A stretch of DNA of 64,000 nt from Parapedobacter luteus (GTDB lineage: Bacteria > Bacteroidota > Bacteroidia > Sphingobacteriales > Sphingobacteriaceae). The translations under genes and the position numbers were made by a program. Of this stretch, positions 17,803-26,534 are shown one piece after another. Where the stretch lies: positions 62,888 to 126,887 of the forward strand of contig NZ_FUYS01000002.1 in the NCBI RefSeq assembly GCF_900168055.1, in the 5' to 3' direction. The first letter of the stretch is position 1, and each line of letters starts with the position of its first letter. The notes under the pieces were generated by a model. That model was not told the origin of the DNA, made no database searches, and saw nothing but the letters and a program-made list of their open reading frames with translations.

Positions 17803-20034
17803 ATGTTGTTTTTTCGTAATAGATGGCTGCCGGCAGCGGTGGCGGTTGTCATGCTTTGGGCATGTGACACAGGACAGGACGGATACCGGACATGGCAGGT
17901 GTACGGAGGAAATGAAGAAAATATAAAATATGTTGCCTTGCGCCAAATCGACACCAGTAATGTCGCACGCTTGGAAGTTGCTTGGGAGTATGCCTCCGGT
18001 GAGGCTTCCGAAACCAATACGACCGACATGAAAACCAATCCGATTATCGTGGATGGCGTGTTGTACGGACTAAATCCCCAACTTAAGCTGTTCGCCTTGG
18101 ATGCAGCAACGGGGGAGGAATTATGGACATTCGATCCCGGTGAAATACCGGTTCAGGGCGCCAATATCGGAAGGGGGCCATTTGCGGCTTCCACCAAAAT
18201 ATCGCGCGGATTGGCATTCTATGACGGAGGAAAAGATGATAGAAGAATACTCTATTCACCGGGTGGCGGACACACCTTGCATTGCGTGGATGCCAATACC
18301 GGAAAGCTCATCCCCTCTTTCGGAACAAATGGCATGATCGACCTTCATGATGATCTTGATGTTGAGAATGCGCATGACTTGCACATATCCAATACCAGTC
18401 CGGGAATCATTTTCGAAGACCTGATCATCGTGGGCTCCAGGTTGTCCGAAGCGGCGCAATCCCTGCCGGGGCATATCCGGGCGTATGACGTACATACAGG
18501 GGAGCGGAGGTGGATATTTCACACGATCCCGCATCCCGGGGAGAAAGGGTACGAAACCTGGGATAACCCGAAGGCGTATAAGTATGCGGGCGGCGCGAAC
18601 GTCTGGGGCGGGTTCAGCCTGGATAAGGAACGGGGGATTGTCTTTGCGGGGACGGGTTCTGCGACGCCCGATTTTTACGGCGCTTACCGTGGGGGAGACA
18701 ATCTTTTTGCGAACTGTGTACTGGCATTGGATGCCCGCACCGGGAAGCTGGTTTGGCATTATCAGACCGTACATCACGATCTGTGGGATTGGGATCATGC
18801 TTCGCATCCGATTTTAGCGCATGTAAAGAAAGATGGAAATGAGATCGACGTCGTCGTACAGGTCACGAAACAGGGCTTTATTTTCGTGTTAGACAGGGAT
18901 ACAGGCGAACCGATTTACCCTGTTGACGAAGTGCCGGTTCCTCAATCGGACCTTGTGAATGAGAAATCGTCTCCGACCCAGCCTGTACCTACCTTTTACA
19001 AACCGTTTGTACGGCAGGTGCTGACCGAAGCCGATCTGTTCAAAGCAGGGTTGCCCGATACGTCCTATCAACAGATCTTGCAACGGTTCCGTTCGCTCAA
19101 GACCGATAACATGTTCAATCCGCCATCCCTGCAGGGCACACTCCAGAACCCGGGGTGGAATGGCGGGGCAGAGTGGGGCGGGCCGGCGTACGATCCTGAG
19201 ACGGGGGTGATGTACCTGAATGCAAACGAGTCGCCTTGGATCATGCAGATGGTCAAGGTGGAAGATGAACCCAACCCGCAAGGCTTTGACTTTGGTTCCG
19301 TCTATCAAACAAACAAGGAAGTGGGGATGCTGTTGTATCGGCAACAGTGCAGCAGCTGCCATGGGGCGGATTTGGGTGGGGGGGAAACCAATCCCTCCCT
19401 GGCGACCTACCCCTCGCTGAAAAATCTTCCTTTCGATGAAGAATCGTTTAAAAGTTTGATTGCGACAGGCCGGAACACGATGCCTGCATTTAGCCACCTG
19501 AGCAACGAGCAGCGCACGGCCATTGCCTCCTATGTCCTGAACTTGGAGGACAGGCAGAAAGAGCGTTATGTGCGGTCACAAGCGGAAAAGGTGCCGGAAT
19601 ACCTGACCAGTCCCTATCGCGTCACGGGAATGAAATTCCTTACACCTGAGGGATATCCGGCAGTAGCTCCTCCTTGGGGACACCTGTCTGCGATCAACCT
19701 GAGCACGGGCGAGACCGAGTGGAAAGTTCCTTTAGGCGATTACCCCGAACTAAAGGCTAAGGGTATAGCAGCCGGCAGCGAAAACTTCGGCGGGCCTGTC
19801 GTTACCGCCGGCGGGCTGGTGTTCATCGCCGCAACTAGGGATGAGAAAATCCGTGCGTTCAACAAGCAGACCGGAGCATTGCTTTGGGAAGCGGATTTGC
19901 CGGCGGCGGGCATTGCGACGCCAGCCGTGTATGCCATCAACAACAAACAGTACGTGGTGATCGCTTGCGGAGGAGGAGGTAAACAGCGGACAAAGTCAGG
20001 AGATAAGTACGTTGCATTTGCCCTTCCGGATTAA
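17803..20034 (+). CDS. PQQ-dependent dehydrogenase (quinoprotein) with cytochrome c domain
   Basis: The 743-residue protein begins with a lipoprotein signal whose lipobox ends VVMLWAC, then DTGQDGY. It has an eight-bladed quinoprotein propeller with repeated tryptophan docking segments (GEELWTFDPG, GKLVWHYQTVHHDLWDWD). A cytochrome c domain is inserted near the C-terminus: CSSCH at about residues 515-519 and a probable axial Met in RNTMPAF at about 560. The layout resembles quinoprotein glucose/alcohol dehydrogenases. It should oxidise a sugar or polyol at the periplasmic face and pass electrons through its haem. No pqq synthesis genes lie in the window, so PQQ must come from elsewhere in the genome or the medium. 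It lies 78 bp after susD. Confidence 0.9.
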   Translation: MLFFRNRWLPAAVAVVMLWACDTGQDGYRTWQVYGGNEENIKYVALRQIDTSNVARLEVAWEYASGEASETNTTDMKTNPIIVDGVLYGLNPQLKLFALDAATGEELWTFDPGEIPVQGANIGRGPFAASTKISRGLAFYDGGKDDRRILYSPGGGHTLHCVDANTGKLIPSFGTNGMIDLHDDLDVENAHDLHISNTSPGIIFEDLIIVGSRLSEAAQSLPGHIRAYDVHTGERRWIFHTIPHPGEKGYETWDNPKAYKYAGGANVWGGFSLDKERGIVFAGTGSATPDFYGAYRGGDNLFANCVLALDARTGKLVWHYQTVHHDLWDWDHASHPILAHVKKDGNEIDVVVQVTKQGFIFVLDRDTGEPIYPVDEVPVPQSDLVNEKSSPTQPVPTFYKPFVRQVLTEADLFKAGLPDTSYQQILQRFRSLKTDNMFNPPSLQGTLQNPGWNGGAEWGGPAYDPETGVMYLNANESPWIMQMVKVEDEPNPQGFDFGSVYQTNKEVGMLLYRQQCSSCHGADLGGGETNPSLATYPSLKNLPFDEESFKSLIATGRNTMPAFSHLSNEQRTAIASYVLNLEDRQKERYVRSQAEKVPEYLTSPYRVTGMKFLTPEGYPAVAPPWGHLSAINLSTGETEWKVPLGDYPELKAKGIAAGSENFGGPVVTAGGLVFIAATRDEKIRAFNKQTGALLWEADLPAAGIATPAVYAINNKQYVVIACGGGGKQRTKSGDKYVAFALPD

Positions 20035-20065
20035 TCAGATGTATAACACAAATTATTGCAAGATC

Positions 20066-21418
20066 ATGAAAGCTAAAATTATCGGTAAATTATGGCATGT
20101 CAGCACAATTGTTGGCGTGCTGCTTTTGGCCTCGTTATCAAACGGTGTCGCGCAGTCCCCGGATGATGACTCTTGGGAGATACTCTTCAACGGTAAGGAC
20201 TTGTCTGGCTGGAGACAACTGAATGGCAAGCACCGTTGGGAGGTACGCGACGGCATGATCGTCGGCACGACGGTAGCAGACCAGCCCAACGGCTTTTTAT
20301 GCACCGAAGATGAGTATAGCGACTTCGTGCTGGAATTGGAAGTCTCTATCGATACGCTCATGAACAATTCAGGAGTCCAGTTCCGGAACCGGAGTTATCC
20401 GGCTTATCAAAACGGCCGCGTGCATGGCTATCAGATGGAAGTCGATCCCAAACCGCAGCAGTGGAGCGGCGCGATTTACGAGGAGGGAGGTGACAGACAT
20501 TGGTTATACAGCGGGTTCTTGTTGACGCAGGCGGCGAAAGATGCATTCAAGCTGGACAATGTCGATGGTTACCAGTGGAATAAATATCGGATTGAATGTG
20601 TCGGGGCGAGGATCAGGACTTGGATCAACGGCGTGCCTGCGGCACACTTGATCGATGACCGTTTCCCGAGGGGATTTATCGGCCTTCAACTGCACGCCAA
20701 CCAAGCGAACGATCCGGAAGGAGACTACCAGGTCAGGTTTCGGAATATCCGGATAAAGCGAGCTGACTTTACCCCGGCTCCATTGGATGATATTTACGTG
20801 GTAAACTACCTCCCCAACCAGCTTTCTGCGCAAGAGGAAAAAAACGGCGTCGTCTTGTTGTGGGATGGGCATTCCGCGGGTAAATGGCGGAAAGCGTCGG
20901 GCGAGACGTTGGACCAACGACAGGAAGGGAAACATGCGGCCGGGTGTTTGGCAGGCCAACAAGATACCTGTGTGTTTCGTTTCGATACGCCAATCACGAT
21001 GGACCTCCCTTACACGGCGTTTGAGTTGACCTTTGACTTTAAATACGATGAACACGGCGAGGGAGGGCTGATCTACTTGGCTGATTCCCAGTCGGTGGTT
21101 GAGGATGGGAGCAATGCGCTGCAATATCATATCAGGCACGATGGCGATGGAGCTTCGCTGGATACGACCCGTTCACTAGGCGCGTTGTACGGCCTGCTGC
21201 CGTCTACGAAGCACTGGTGGTTTACCAAAAAGCCCAACCACTGGAATCAAGCCGTCGTTCGAGTCTTTCCCGACAGAAGGGTGGAACACTGGCTGAATGG
21301 ATATTTAGTTTTGGAATATGATCTGGACAGCTTGAGCGATCAATTAACCGACGGTACAACCATTGCCTTGCGAAGCGGCGTAGCCTATCGCAGCCTTAAG
21401 GTGAGAAAATTAAATTAA
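20066..21418 (+). CDS. Secreted DUF1080 (3-keto-disaccharide hydrolase-like) protein, two tandem domains
   Basis: From the ATG at 20066, chosen because it gives a clean signal peptide (MKAKIIGKLWHVSTIVGVLL, cleaved near VAQ), the protein has 450 residues. Residues about 30-220 form one DUF1080 jelly-roll (LFNGKDLSGWRQ ... DGMIVG ... GVQFRNR). Residues about 245-450 form a second, degenerate copy (LLWDGHSAGKW ... GGLIYLAD). DUF1080 proteins hydrolyse 3-keto-disaccharides or act in related 3-keto-glycoside steps (family knowledge). It starts 31 bp after the PQQ dehydrogenase, so oxidation followed by cleavage in the periplasm is a reasonable guess. Confidence 0.85.
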   Translation: MKAKIIGKLWHVSTIVGVLLLASLSNGVAQSPDDDSWEILFNGKDLSGWRQLNGKHRWEVRDGMIVGTTVADQPNGFLCTEDEYSDFVLELEVSIDTLMNNSGVQFRNRSYPAYQNGRVHGYQMEVDPKPQQWSGAIYEEGGDRHWLYSGFLLTQAAKDAFKLDNVDGYQWNKYRIECVGARIRTWINGVPAAHLIDDRFPRGFIGLQLHANQANDPEGDYQVRFRNIRIKRADFTPAPLDDIYVVNYLPNQLSAQEEKNGVVLLWDGHSAGKWRKASGETLDQRQEGKHAAGCLAGQQDTCVFRFDTPITMDLPYTAFELTFDFKYDEHGEGGLIYLADSQSVVEDGSNALQYHIRHDGDGASLDTTRSLGALYGLLPSTKHWWFTKKPNHWNQAVVRVFPDRRVEHWLNGYLVLEYDLDSLSDQLTDGTTIALRSGVAYRSLKVRKLN

Positions 21419-21566
21419 TACATACCGTCAAAGCATCAGCAATAGTTATGGCAATAAGGAAGTTTCGGGCATAGGGTTAGACGCGTTAGCAGCAGCATCT
21501 TTCCAGGCCCGGACTTCTTATCGCAAATCGTGGCGTGTTTTAGCTTTACACGTAGTTGCAACATAA

Positions 21567-21776
21567 AATCGTACTTTTGAAGCTGGATTCAGGCTTCGGT
21601 TACACCGGAAGGACATGGATATTGTTTTACAAACGGGAAAGGAGCTGGCTACGCCGTTATATGGAGCTTCCCAAGTAGCAGCTTATATGGATGCAGCAAT
21701 TGCTGCGGGCGGAGGTGATTTAGACCACAGTGCGCTTGCGCTGTTGACGGAGCGGCTCGCTGGAATAACAGATTGA
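21567..21776 (+). pseudogene. C-terminal relic of 2-hydroxy-3-oxopropionate (tartronate semialdehyde) reductase
   Basis: Translated in frame from 21567, the 69 codons read NRTFEAGFRLRLHRKDMDIVL and on to GGGDLDHSALALLTERLAG before a TGA at 21774. This matches the C-terminus of GarR/GlxR-type reductases, where the same places have RNFKPGFRIDLHIKDL and ADHSALACYYEKLA. An in-frame TAA at 21564 stands directly before the similarity, and the other roughly 220 residues, including the NAD-binding Rossmann domain, are missing. The stub overlaps or abuts the glycerate kinase gene, the usual partner of this reductase. It is a decayed gene, not a functional protein, although an internal ATG (21614) could yield 53 residues. 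Confidence 0.8.
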
Positions 21777-21781
21777 TAGAA

Positions 21782-22921
21782 ATGCATATTCTGATCGCAC
21801 CAAATGCGTTTAAACATGCCCTCGACGCTCCTAAAGCCGCGGCATGCATTCGGAGCGGCCTGTTGGCGAGCAGGCTCTCCTGTACATGTGAGTGTTTTCC
21901 GATTGGTGATGGGGGGAATGGGACTTGCCGGTTGATTATCGATAAACTACATGGTGAGGTGGTCAAAACCCGGGTTGCTGATCCATTGGGCCGACCAGTC
22001 GAAGCAAGCTATGGCCTGATACATGACAGGCAAACGGCAGTAATAGAAATGGCGGATTCTTCGGGATTACATCTGCTCAAGCCGGAAGAGTTGGCGCCGC
22101 TCCGGGCAAGTTCCTATGGCACGGGCCAACTCATGACTGCCGCGTTGGCGAAAGGGGTAAAAAAAATCATCCTTGGCATGGGCGGGTCTGCGACGGTTGA
22201 TGGAGGCAGCGGCATCCTGTCTGCCCTTGGCGTCCGGTTTTTGGACCGGCAGGGAAAAGAAATCACGGCGCTCCCGTCGGGCTTGGCGCATCTACATGCC
22301 ATAGACGCCTCGGGATTGGACAAACGGCTGGCTTCGTGTACGATTGATATTCTTTGCGATGTCGCAAATCCATTGCTTGGGCGAGATGGCGCTGCGCATG
22401 TTTTCGGGCCGCAGAAAGGTGCTTCACCCGCCGACGTAGCACAATTGGAGGAGATTTTAGCGCATTATGCGCAGGTGGTACTGGACCAATCCGGGCGCGA
22501 TATCACCTCCATTACCTCCGGGGGGGTAGCGGGTGGTGCAAGTGCGGGGTTGTTTGGTTTATTGGATGCTCGTCTGGTGAATGGTATCGATTATTTTCTT
22601 CAACTCACAGATTTCTTAAAGTCTTTGGAGGAGAGTGATTTAGTGATTACGGGCGAAGGGAGCCTTGATGGGCAAACATTATACGGAAAAGGTCCGTACG
22701 GGGTTGCATTGCAGGCAAAGGAAATGAAAAAGCCGGTTATCGGCCTTGCCGGAAAGGTTCCTATGGATCGGCTGACGGGGCTAGAGGATTATTTTGACTT
22801 GATATTGGCCATCGGAAACGGACCGATGCCATTGGAAAATGCATTGCAGGCGACCGCCGAAAACCTTGAACGGGTAGCCTTGCAAATCGGGAATCTCCTG
22901 TCAGCGCTCAACGCTAAATGA
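21782..22921 (+). CDS. Glycerate kinase (GarK/GlxK family)
   Basis: The 379-residue protein begins MHILIAPNAFKHALDAPKAA, the classical start of this family. It has the glycine-rich segments GDGGNGT, KKIILGMGGSATVDGGSG and VITGEGSLDGQTLYGKGP. It phosphorylates D-glycerate (to 2-phosphoglycerate in this class), feeding glycolysis. I chose the ATG at 21782 over a TTG at 21773. Directly 5' is the relic of its normal partner, tartronate semialdehyde reductase. It may be the tail of the SusCD/PQQ locus, but a 360-bp gap separates it from the DUF1080 gene. Confidence 0.95.
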   Translation: MHILIAPNAFKHALDAPKAAACIRSGLLASRLSCTCECFPIGDGGNGTCRLIIDKLHGEVVKTRVADPLGRPVEASYGLIHDRQTAVIEMADSSGLHLLKPEELAPLRASSYGTGQLMTAALAKGVKKIILGMGGSATVDGGSGILSALGVRFLDRQGKEITALPSGLAHLHAIDASGLDKRLASCTIDILCDVANPLLGRDGAAHVFGPQKGASPADVAQLEEILAHYAQVVLDQSGRDITSITSGGVAGGASAGLFGLLDARLVNGIDYFLQLTDFLKSLEESDLVITGEGSLDGQTLYGKGPYGVALQAKEMKKPVIGLAGKVPMDRLTGLEDYFDLILAIGNGPMPLENALQATAENLERVALQIGNLLSALNAK

Positions 22922-22972
22922 CAGTATACCGGGATAATTTTTAAATTAGCGCCGACGGAAACAGCCGACGCC

Positions 22973-25093
22973 ATGAAACAACTAAGCCGGATATATCGGG
23001 GCCATATCCCTTTTGTGCGTTTTTTGCTGGCATTGCTGGCAGGCATCGCAGTCGGATACGCGATTACACCACAACAACCGCTGTATATCGCCGCATGGAT
23101 GATGTTAGTGATCCTGGCGGCAAGTTTCGTCTGCTTCATGTGCTTTACCAAGCTGCGGCAATACGGTCATTATGCCACAATGGGCTGTTTGGCGTTGTCG
23201 GCCTTGGCGGTGATTGGTTTTATTCAATCTTGGCATTCCGACCCTGAAATCGATCGGTCGCATTTTAGTCGTTATGAATCGAAGGCGCTGGTCGGCTATA
23301 TAGCGGATGAGCCGCTCATGCGGGGTGAGCATTTGCGCTTTCCGCTTGCAGTTACCCGAGTATATGGCGAGGATGGGCTGGTGGATGTTTCCGGAAAACT
23401 GATGCTGACGATACGTATACAGGATACCTTATCCGTACCGATGCTTCGATATGGTGATGAACTGGTCATCCCCGCGGTGTACCGCGAAGTGCCACCGCCT
23501 TACAATCCCGGCGAATTGAATTATCAGCGATATTTGGCAAATAAGGACATATGGCATCAGGCTTACTTGCAAGCGGATGAGACAAAAAAAATCGGGACAG
23601 ACAAGGGGAATCCCCTCGTGGCTCAAGCGCTCGCTGTACGGCAGCGCATGGTCGGCAAGTTTTCCCGGCATATCGCCCATGAAGATGCGTTGTCTGTAGC
23701 GTCTACGTTGATTTTGGGATACCGCGCGGATTTGAGCGAAACGTTGCTCCAGGCATTTTCCAACACGGGCACTATCCATGTCCTGAGCGTATCGGGCATG
23801 CATGTGGTCATTGTGTTCTGGCTGTTTTCTAAGCTGTTTTGGTGGATGAATCGCAACAAAGGCCTTCGAATCGCTAAGTTTATGCTGTTGTTGACGGCAA
23901 TATGGGGATATGCATTGCTTACCGGGTTTTCGCCGTCTGTATTACGGGCCGCCATGATGACAAGTTTTGTCATGGCTGCCATGGCCTTGGGGCAGCGAAA
24001 CCGTGTGTATAACAGCATCGCCGCTTCGGCGTTTTTTCTATTGCTATACCATCCTAAGTTTATTGCGGACGTTGGCTTCCAACTTTCGTATCTGGCGGTG
24101 CTGGGTATTGTTTTCCTGTACCCCGTTCTGCAAGCGGCGTTCCCCGTGGCCAATCGTTTTGCAAGGCCGGTGCTGAGTTATACGTGGCTATCGATCGCTG
24201 CCCAAACAGGTGCCGGGCCCCTGGCTACCTATTACTTTCATCAGTTTCCGCTTTATTTTCTGCCTGCAAATCTGCTCGTTGTATTGCCGGCAAGCGGGAT
24301 TATGTATTTAGGGTTCGCTCTCCTGTTGTTGCCGGCGGGGCCGTTGGCCGCATGGACCGGCGCAGTGTTGGAAACGCTAATCTTAATGGTCAATCGTTTG
24401 CTCAGCGATATCGAGTCGTTGCCGATGGCCAGTATACGTGGGATCTGGATGACGTGGTGGCAAAGCCTCTTGATTTATTTCTCCCTGCTTACCGCAGTCC
24501 TTGCCTTCGTGATGCGGAGTAAGCGCCTGGTCTATGGGATGTTGGCTTGCTGTCTGCTTCTGGCGTTTTCCGCATTTTCGGCGATCATCCAAGGGTCGCA
24601 TGGGAGGGAAGTGACCATTTTCAACGTCGGGCGGGATATGGTCATCGGCTTGGTCAGCAAGGGAGAAGCGTGGATATACAGCGATCGACCGGCGATGGAT
24701 GATCGGACGATCCGTTATTCGGCGCTGCCAAAACTGGAAGCACATGTGCCTATGCCGGCCATCGGCTTTGTACCGCAGGACAGTAGCTATCGTGGTCAAC
24801 AACTATACATAAAGGAATCGATTATTCAATTTGGCAATTTAAGGCTCATGGTATACGATGGTAGCGAACGGTATACGGGCCATGTACACGTTGATATACT
24901 GCTTCTGCGAAACAATCCGCGAATCGCATGGGAAAAACTAACGGAAATTGTCAGCTGTAAGCGATTGCTGTTGGACGGATCCAATAGCGACTCGACCATT
25001 AGGCGCCTGAAGGGAGCCGCCGAAAAAGTAGGTATCCCCGTGTACGTATTGAAAAATAATTTTGCGTATAGCCAACGCGATGGCGAGGGATGA
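22973..25093 (+). CDS. comEC: ComEC/Rec2 family DNA-uptake channel protein
   Basis: The 706-residue protein has two N-terminal membrane helices, then the ComEC N-terminal DUF4131 region with PPPYNPGELNYQRYL. The competence domain follows, with its signature HVLSVSGMHVVIV (about residues 264-276) and a long run of membrane helices including GFSPSVLRAAMM and DVGFQLSYLAVLGI. The C-terminal 180 residues are soluble but lack the HxHxDH motif of the metallo-beta-lactamase domain found in many ComEC proteins, as is common in Bacteroidota. It imports single-stranded DNA in natural transformation. It stands alone, 51 bp after glycerate kinase and convergent with the next gene. Confidence 0.92.
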   Translation: MKQLSRIYRGHIPFVRFLLALLAGIAVGYAITPQQPLYIAAWMMLVILAASFVCFMCFTKLRQYGHYATMGCLALSALAVIGFIQSWHSDPEIDRSHFSRYESKALVGYIADEPLMRGEHLRFPLAVTRVYGEDGLVDVSGKLMLTIRIQDTLSVPMLRYGDELVIPAVYREVPPPYNPGELNYQRYLANKDIWHQAYLQADETKKIGTDKGNPLVAQALAVRQRMVGKFSRHIAHEDALSVASTLILGYRADLSETLLQAFSNTGTIHVLSVSGMHVVIVFWLFSKLFWWMNRNKGLRIAKFMLLLTAIWGYALLTGFSPSVLRAAMMTSFVMAAMALGQRNRVYNSIAASAFFLLLYHPKFIADVGFQLSYLAVLGIVFLYPVLQAAFPVANRFARPVLSYTWLSIAAQTGAGPLATYYFHQFPLYFLPANLLVVLPASGIMYLGFALLLLPAGPLAAWTGAVLETLILMVNRLLSDIESLPMASIRGIWMTWWQSLLIYFSLLTAVLAFVMRSKRLVYGMLACCLLLAFSAFSAIIQGSHGREVTIFNVGRDMVIGLVSKGEAWIYSDRPAMDDRTIRYSALPKLEAHVPMPAIGFVPQDSSYRGQQLYIKESIIQFGNLRLMVYDGSERYTGHVHVDILLLRNNPRIAWEKLTEIVSCKRLLLDGSNSDSTIRRLKGAAEKVGIPVYVLKNNFAYSQRDGEG

Positions 25094-25106
25094 CAACCAG
25101 GCTTCG

Positions 25107-26342
25107 TTATTTTTTGCGTGGCAATGTGTAGCCAATGGTCCATTCCACGAAGTCGGCCACACCTTTGTGTGCCTTGATGGAGACACCCATGTAGGAATTG
25201 CCAAGTACCTTATAACGTACGCCGATCCGTAAAAAAAACGGGTCCGTTTCGCCGTTAAATCGATTGCGGTGCACGTACCAACCAACATTGCCGTTGAGAT
25301 AGAGCCTGCTGGTAAGCAGATGGTCAATACTAACGGCCGGACCACCCGAAAACAATGCACCGAACGTGGAAGCATCGGCTCCTGCTTTTTCAAGGTCTCG
25401 TCCGGAATCCGAGTAAAAGATATTGGCACCCAGGCCCAACCGCCATTTATAATGCAATGGGTGGGTCCAGAATAATCCCAACGTCGATTTGAAGTATCGC
25501 CGGCTGCCCTGGTCGAGTTGTTTGATGCCGACGGCGTAATAAAAGTCAAATCCGTCTGATGTTTCAAGCGCGAGCACGGAATCTTTGCTGAAATCAAACT
25601 GTGTCTGCGCTGGCAGGTAAGTCAGCGCTACCGTAAGCGGGACTAAGTTTATTCCGGAGTTTGGTTTTTTTATGGAACCGTTTGAAAAATGATGGAAGGC
25701 AAATCCCGCCCCGATTTGAAAACGGCTGCTTAATTTGTAGTTAGCCTGGACGCCGAGATCGATAAATACATTCCTATGTGTGCCCAGGAGTTCGTTGAAT
25801 GGATTGTTATCTTCATCATAAGGTTCGAAATTACTGGCCAAGCCCAAGGATATCCGGTAGTTGAAATCCCACCGGCTGAACCGGCCGGGTTTTATGGGGA
25901 TCGCAACAAAGCCATACAGTGCATTCGGCGTGCCGATTTCGGACTTCCGGAACGTGCTGGAATATAATCCGATACCGTACACCGGATAGTTATACAATTG
26001 ATGATATGCGTCCGAGCCCCGCTCGGTTTGCCAGCCGATTTTAAGATTGACCCCGTTGTAATAGATGTCGCCGAGTTCTTCTCGGATGCGATCATTTTTA
26101 TACAACATCCCGCCGTTTTCCACTTCCAATTGGATTAGGATATTCGATAGTCGGGTCTCGGTGGCCCCTACGGAAGACGATCCGTCGGTTTGGCCGTACC
26201 TGGGGACAGTCTGTGATAGCACAAACTTCGGCGCTAGCCAAAGGACACAAGCGAAGGCTATTGCCAGCATGCTTGGCAACCGGGAGAAAGGACAATGACG
26301 ATGGATTCGATATAGGGCCGATGAGTGTGATGGCATATACAA
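25107..26342 (-). CDS. PagL-like acyloxyacyl hydrolase (lipid A 3-O-deacylase family)
   Basis: The 411-residue protein has a signal segment ending near VLSQ and a beta-barrel-like body. It contains the PagL-type active-site pattern FHHFSNGSIKKPNSGIN (His and Ser two apart, followed by the Asn-Gly segment). PagL enzymes sit in the outer membrane and remove the 3-O-acyl chain of lipid A. The protein is longer than PagL of Pseudomonas (about 170 residues), as Bacteroidota versions are. Start codons at 26342 or two codons later are both possible. It is divergent from recQ and convergent with comEC. Confidence 0.8.
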   Translation of the reverse strand: MYMPSHSSALYRIHRHCPFSRLPSMLAIAFACVLWLAPKFVLSQTVPRYGQTDGSSSVGATETRLSNILIQLEVENGGMLYKNDRIREELGDIYYNGVNLKIGWQTERGSDAYHQLYNYPVYGIGLYSSTFRKSEIGTPNALYGFVAIPIKPGRFSRWDFNYRISLGLASNFEPYDEDNNPFNELLGTHRNVFIDLGVQANYKLSSRFQIGAGFAFHHFSNGSIKKPNSGINLVPLTVALTYLPAQTQFDFSKDSVLALETSDGFDFYYAVGIKQLDQGSRRYFKSTLGLFWTHPLHYKWRLGLGANIFYSDSGRDLEKAGADASTFGALFSGGPAVSIDHLLTSRLYLNGNVGWYVHRNRFNGETDPFFLRIGVRYKVLGNSYMGVSIKAHKGVADFVEWTIGYTLPRKK

Positions 26343-26505
26343 GGGATGTAGAATACGCTTTTATCTCGGCGAAGGTATCACTTTTGCTTAAAAATTCGCT
26401 TTAAAAATACACTTTCTTAACGCTGAGTGCTGGATTTGACTGCCGGAGTACGCGTGATCGCCAGGTGTTGTGTCCGCCATGTATGTGTAGCTGGGGATAT
26501 TTTTG

Positions 26506-26513
26506 TATGTTTG
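26506..26513 (+). promoter_or_regulatory. Candidate -7 box for recQ
   Basis: TATGTTTG at 26506-26513 fits TAnnTTTG, 21 bp upstream of the recQ ATG at 26535. I see no good -33 TTTG at the expected distance. Confidence 0.35.
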
Positions 26514-26534
26514 GGAGGTTGAAGCCCATTGGCC

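Noticed and set aside
21419-21563. Upstream part of the reductase relic
   Set aside because: The frame before the TAA at 21564 reads without clear similarity to the reductase family, so I limit the relic to 21567-21776.
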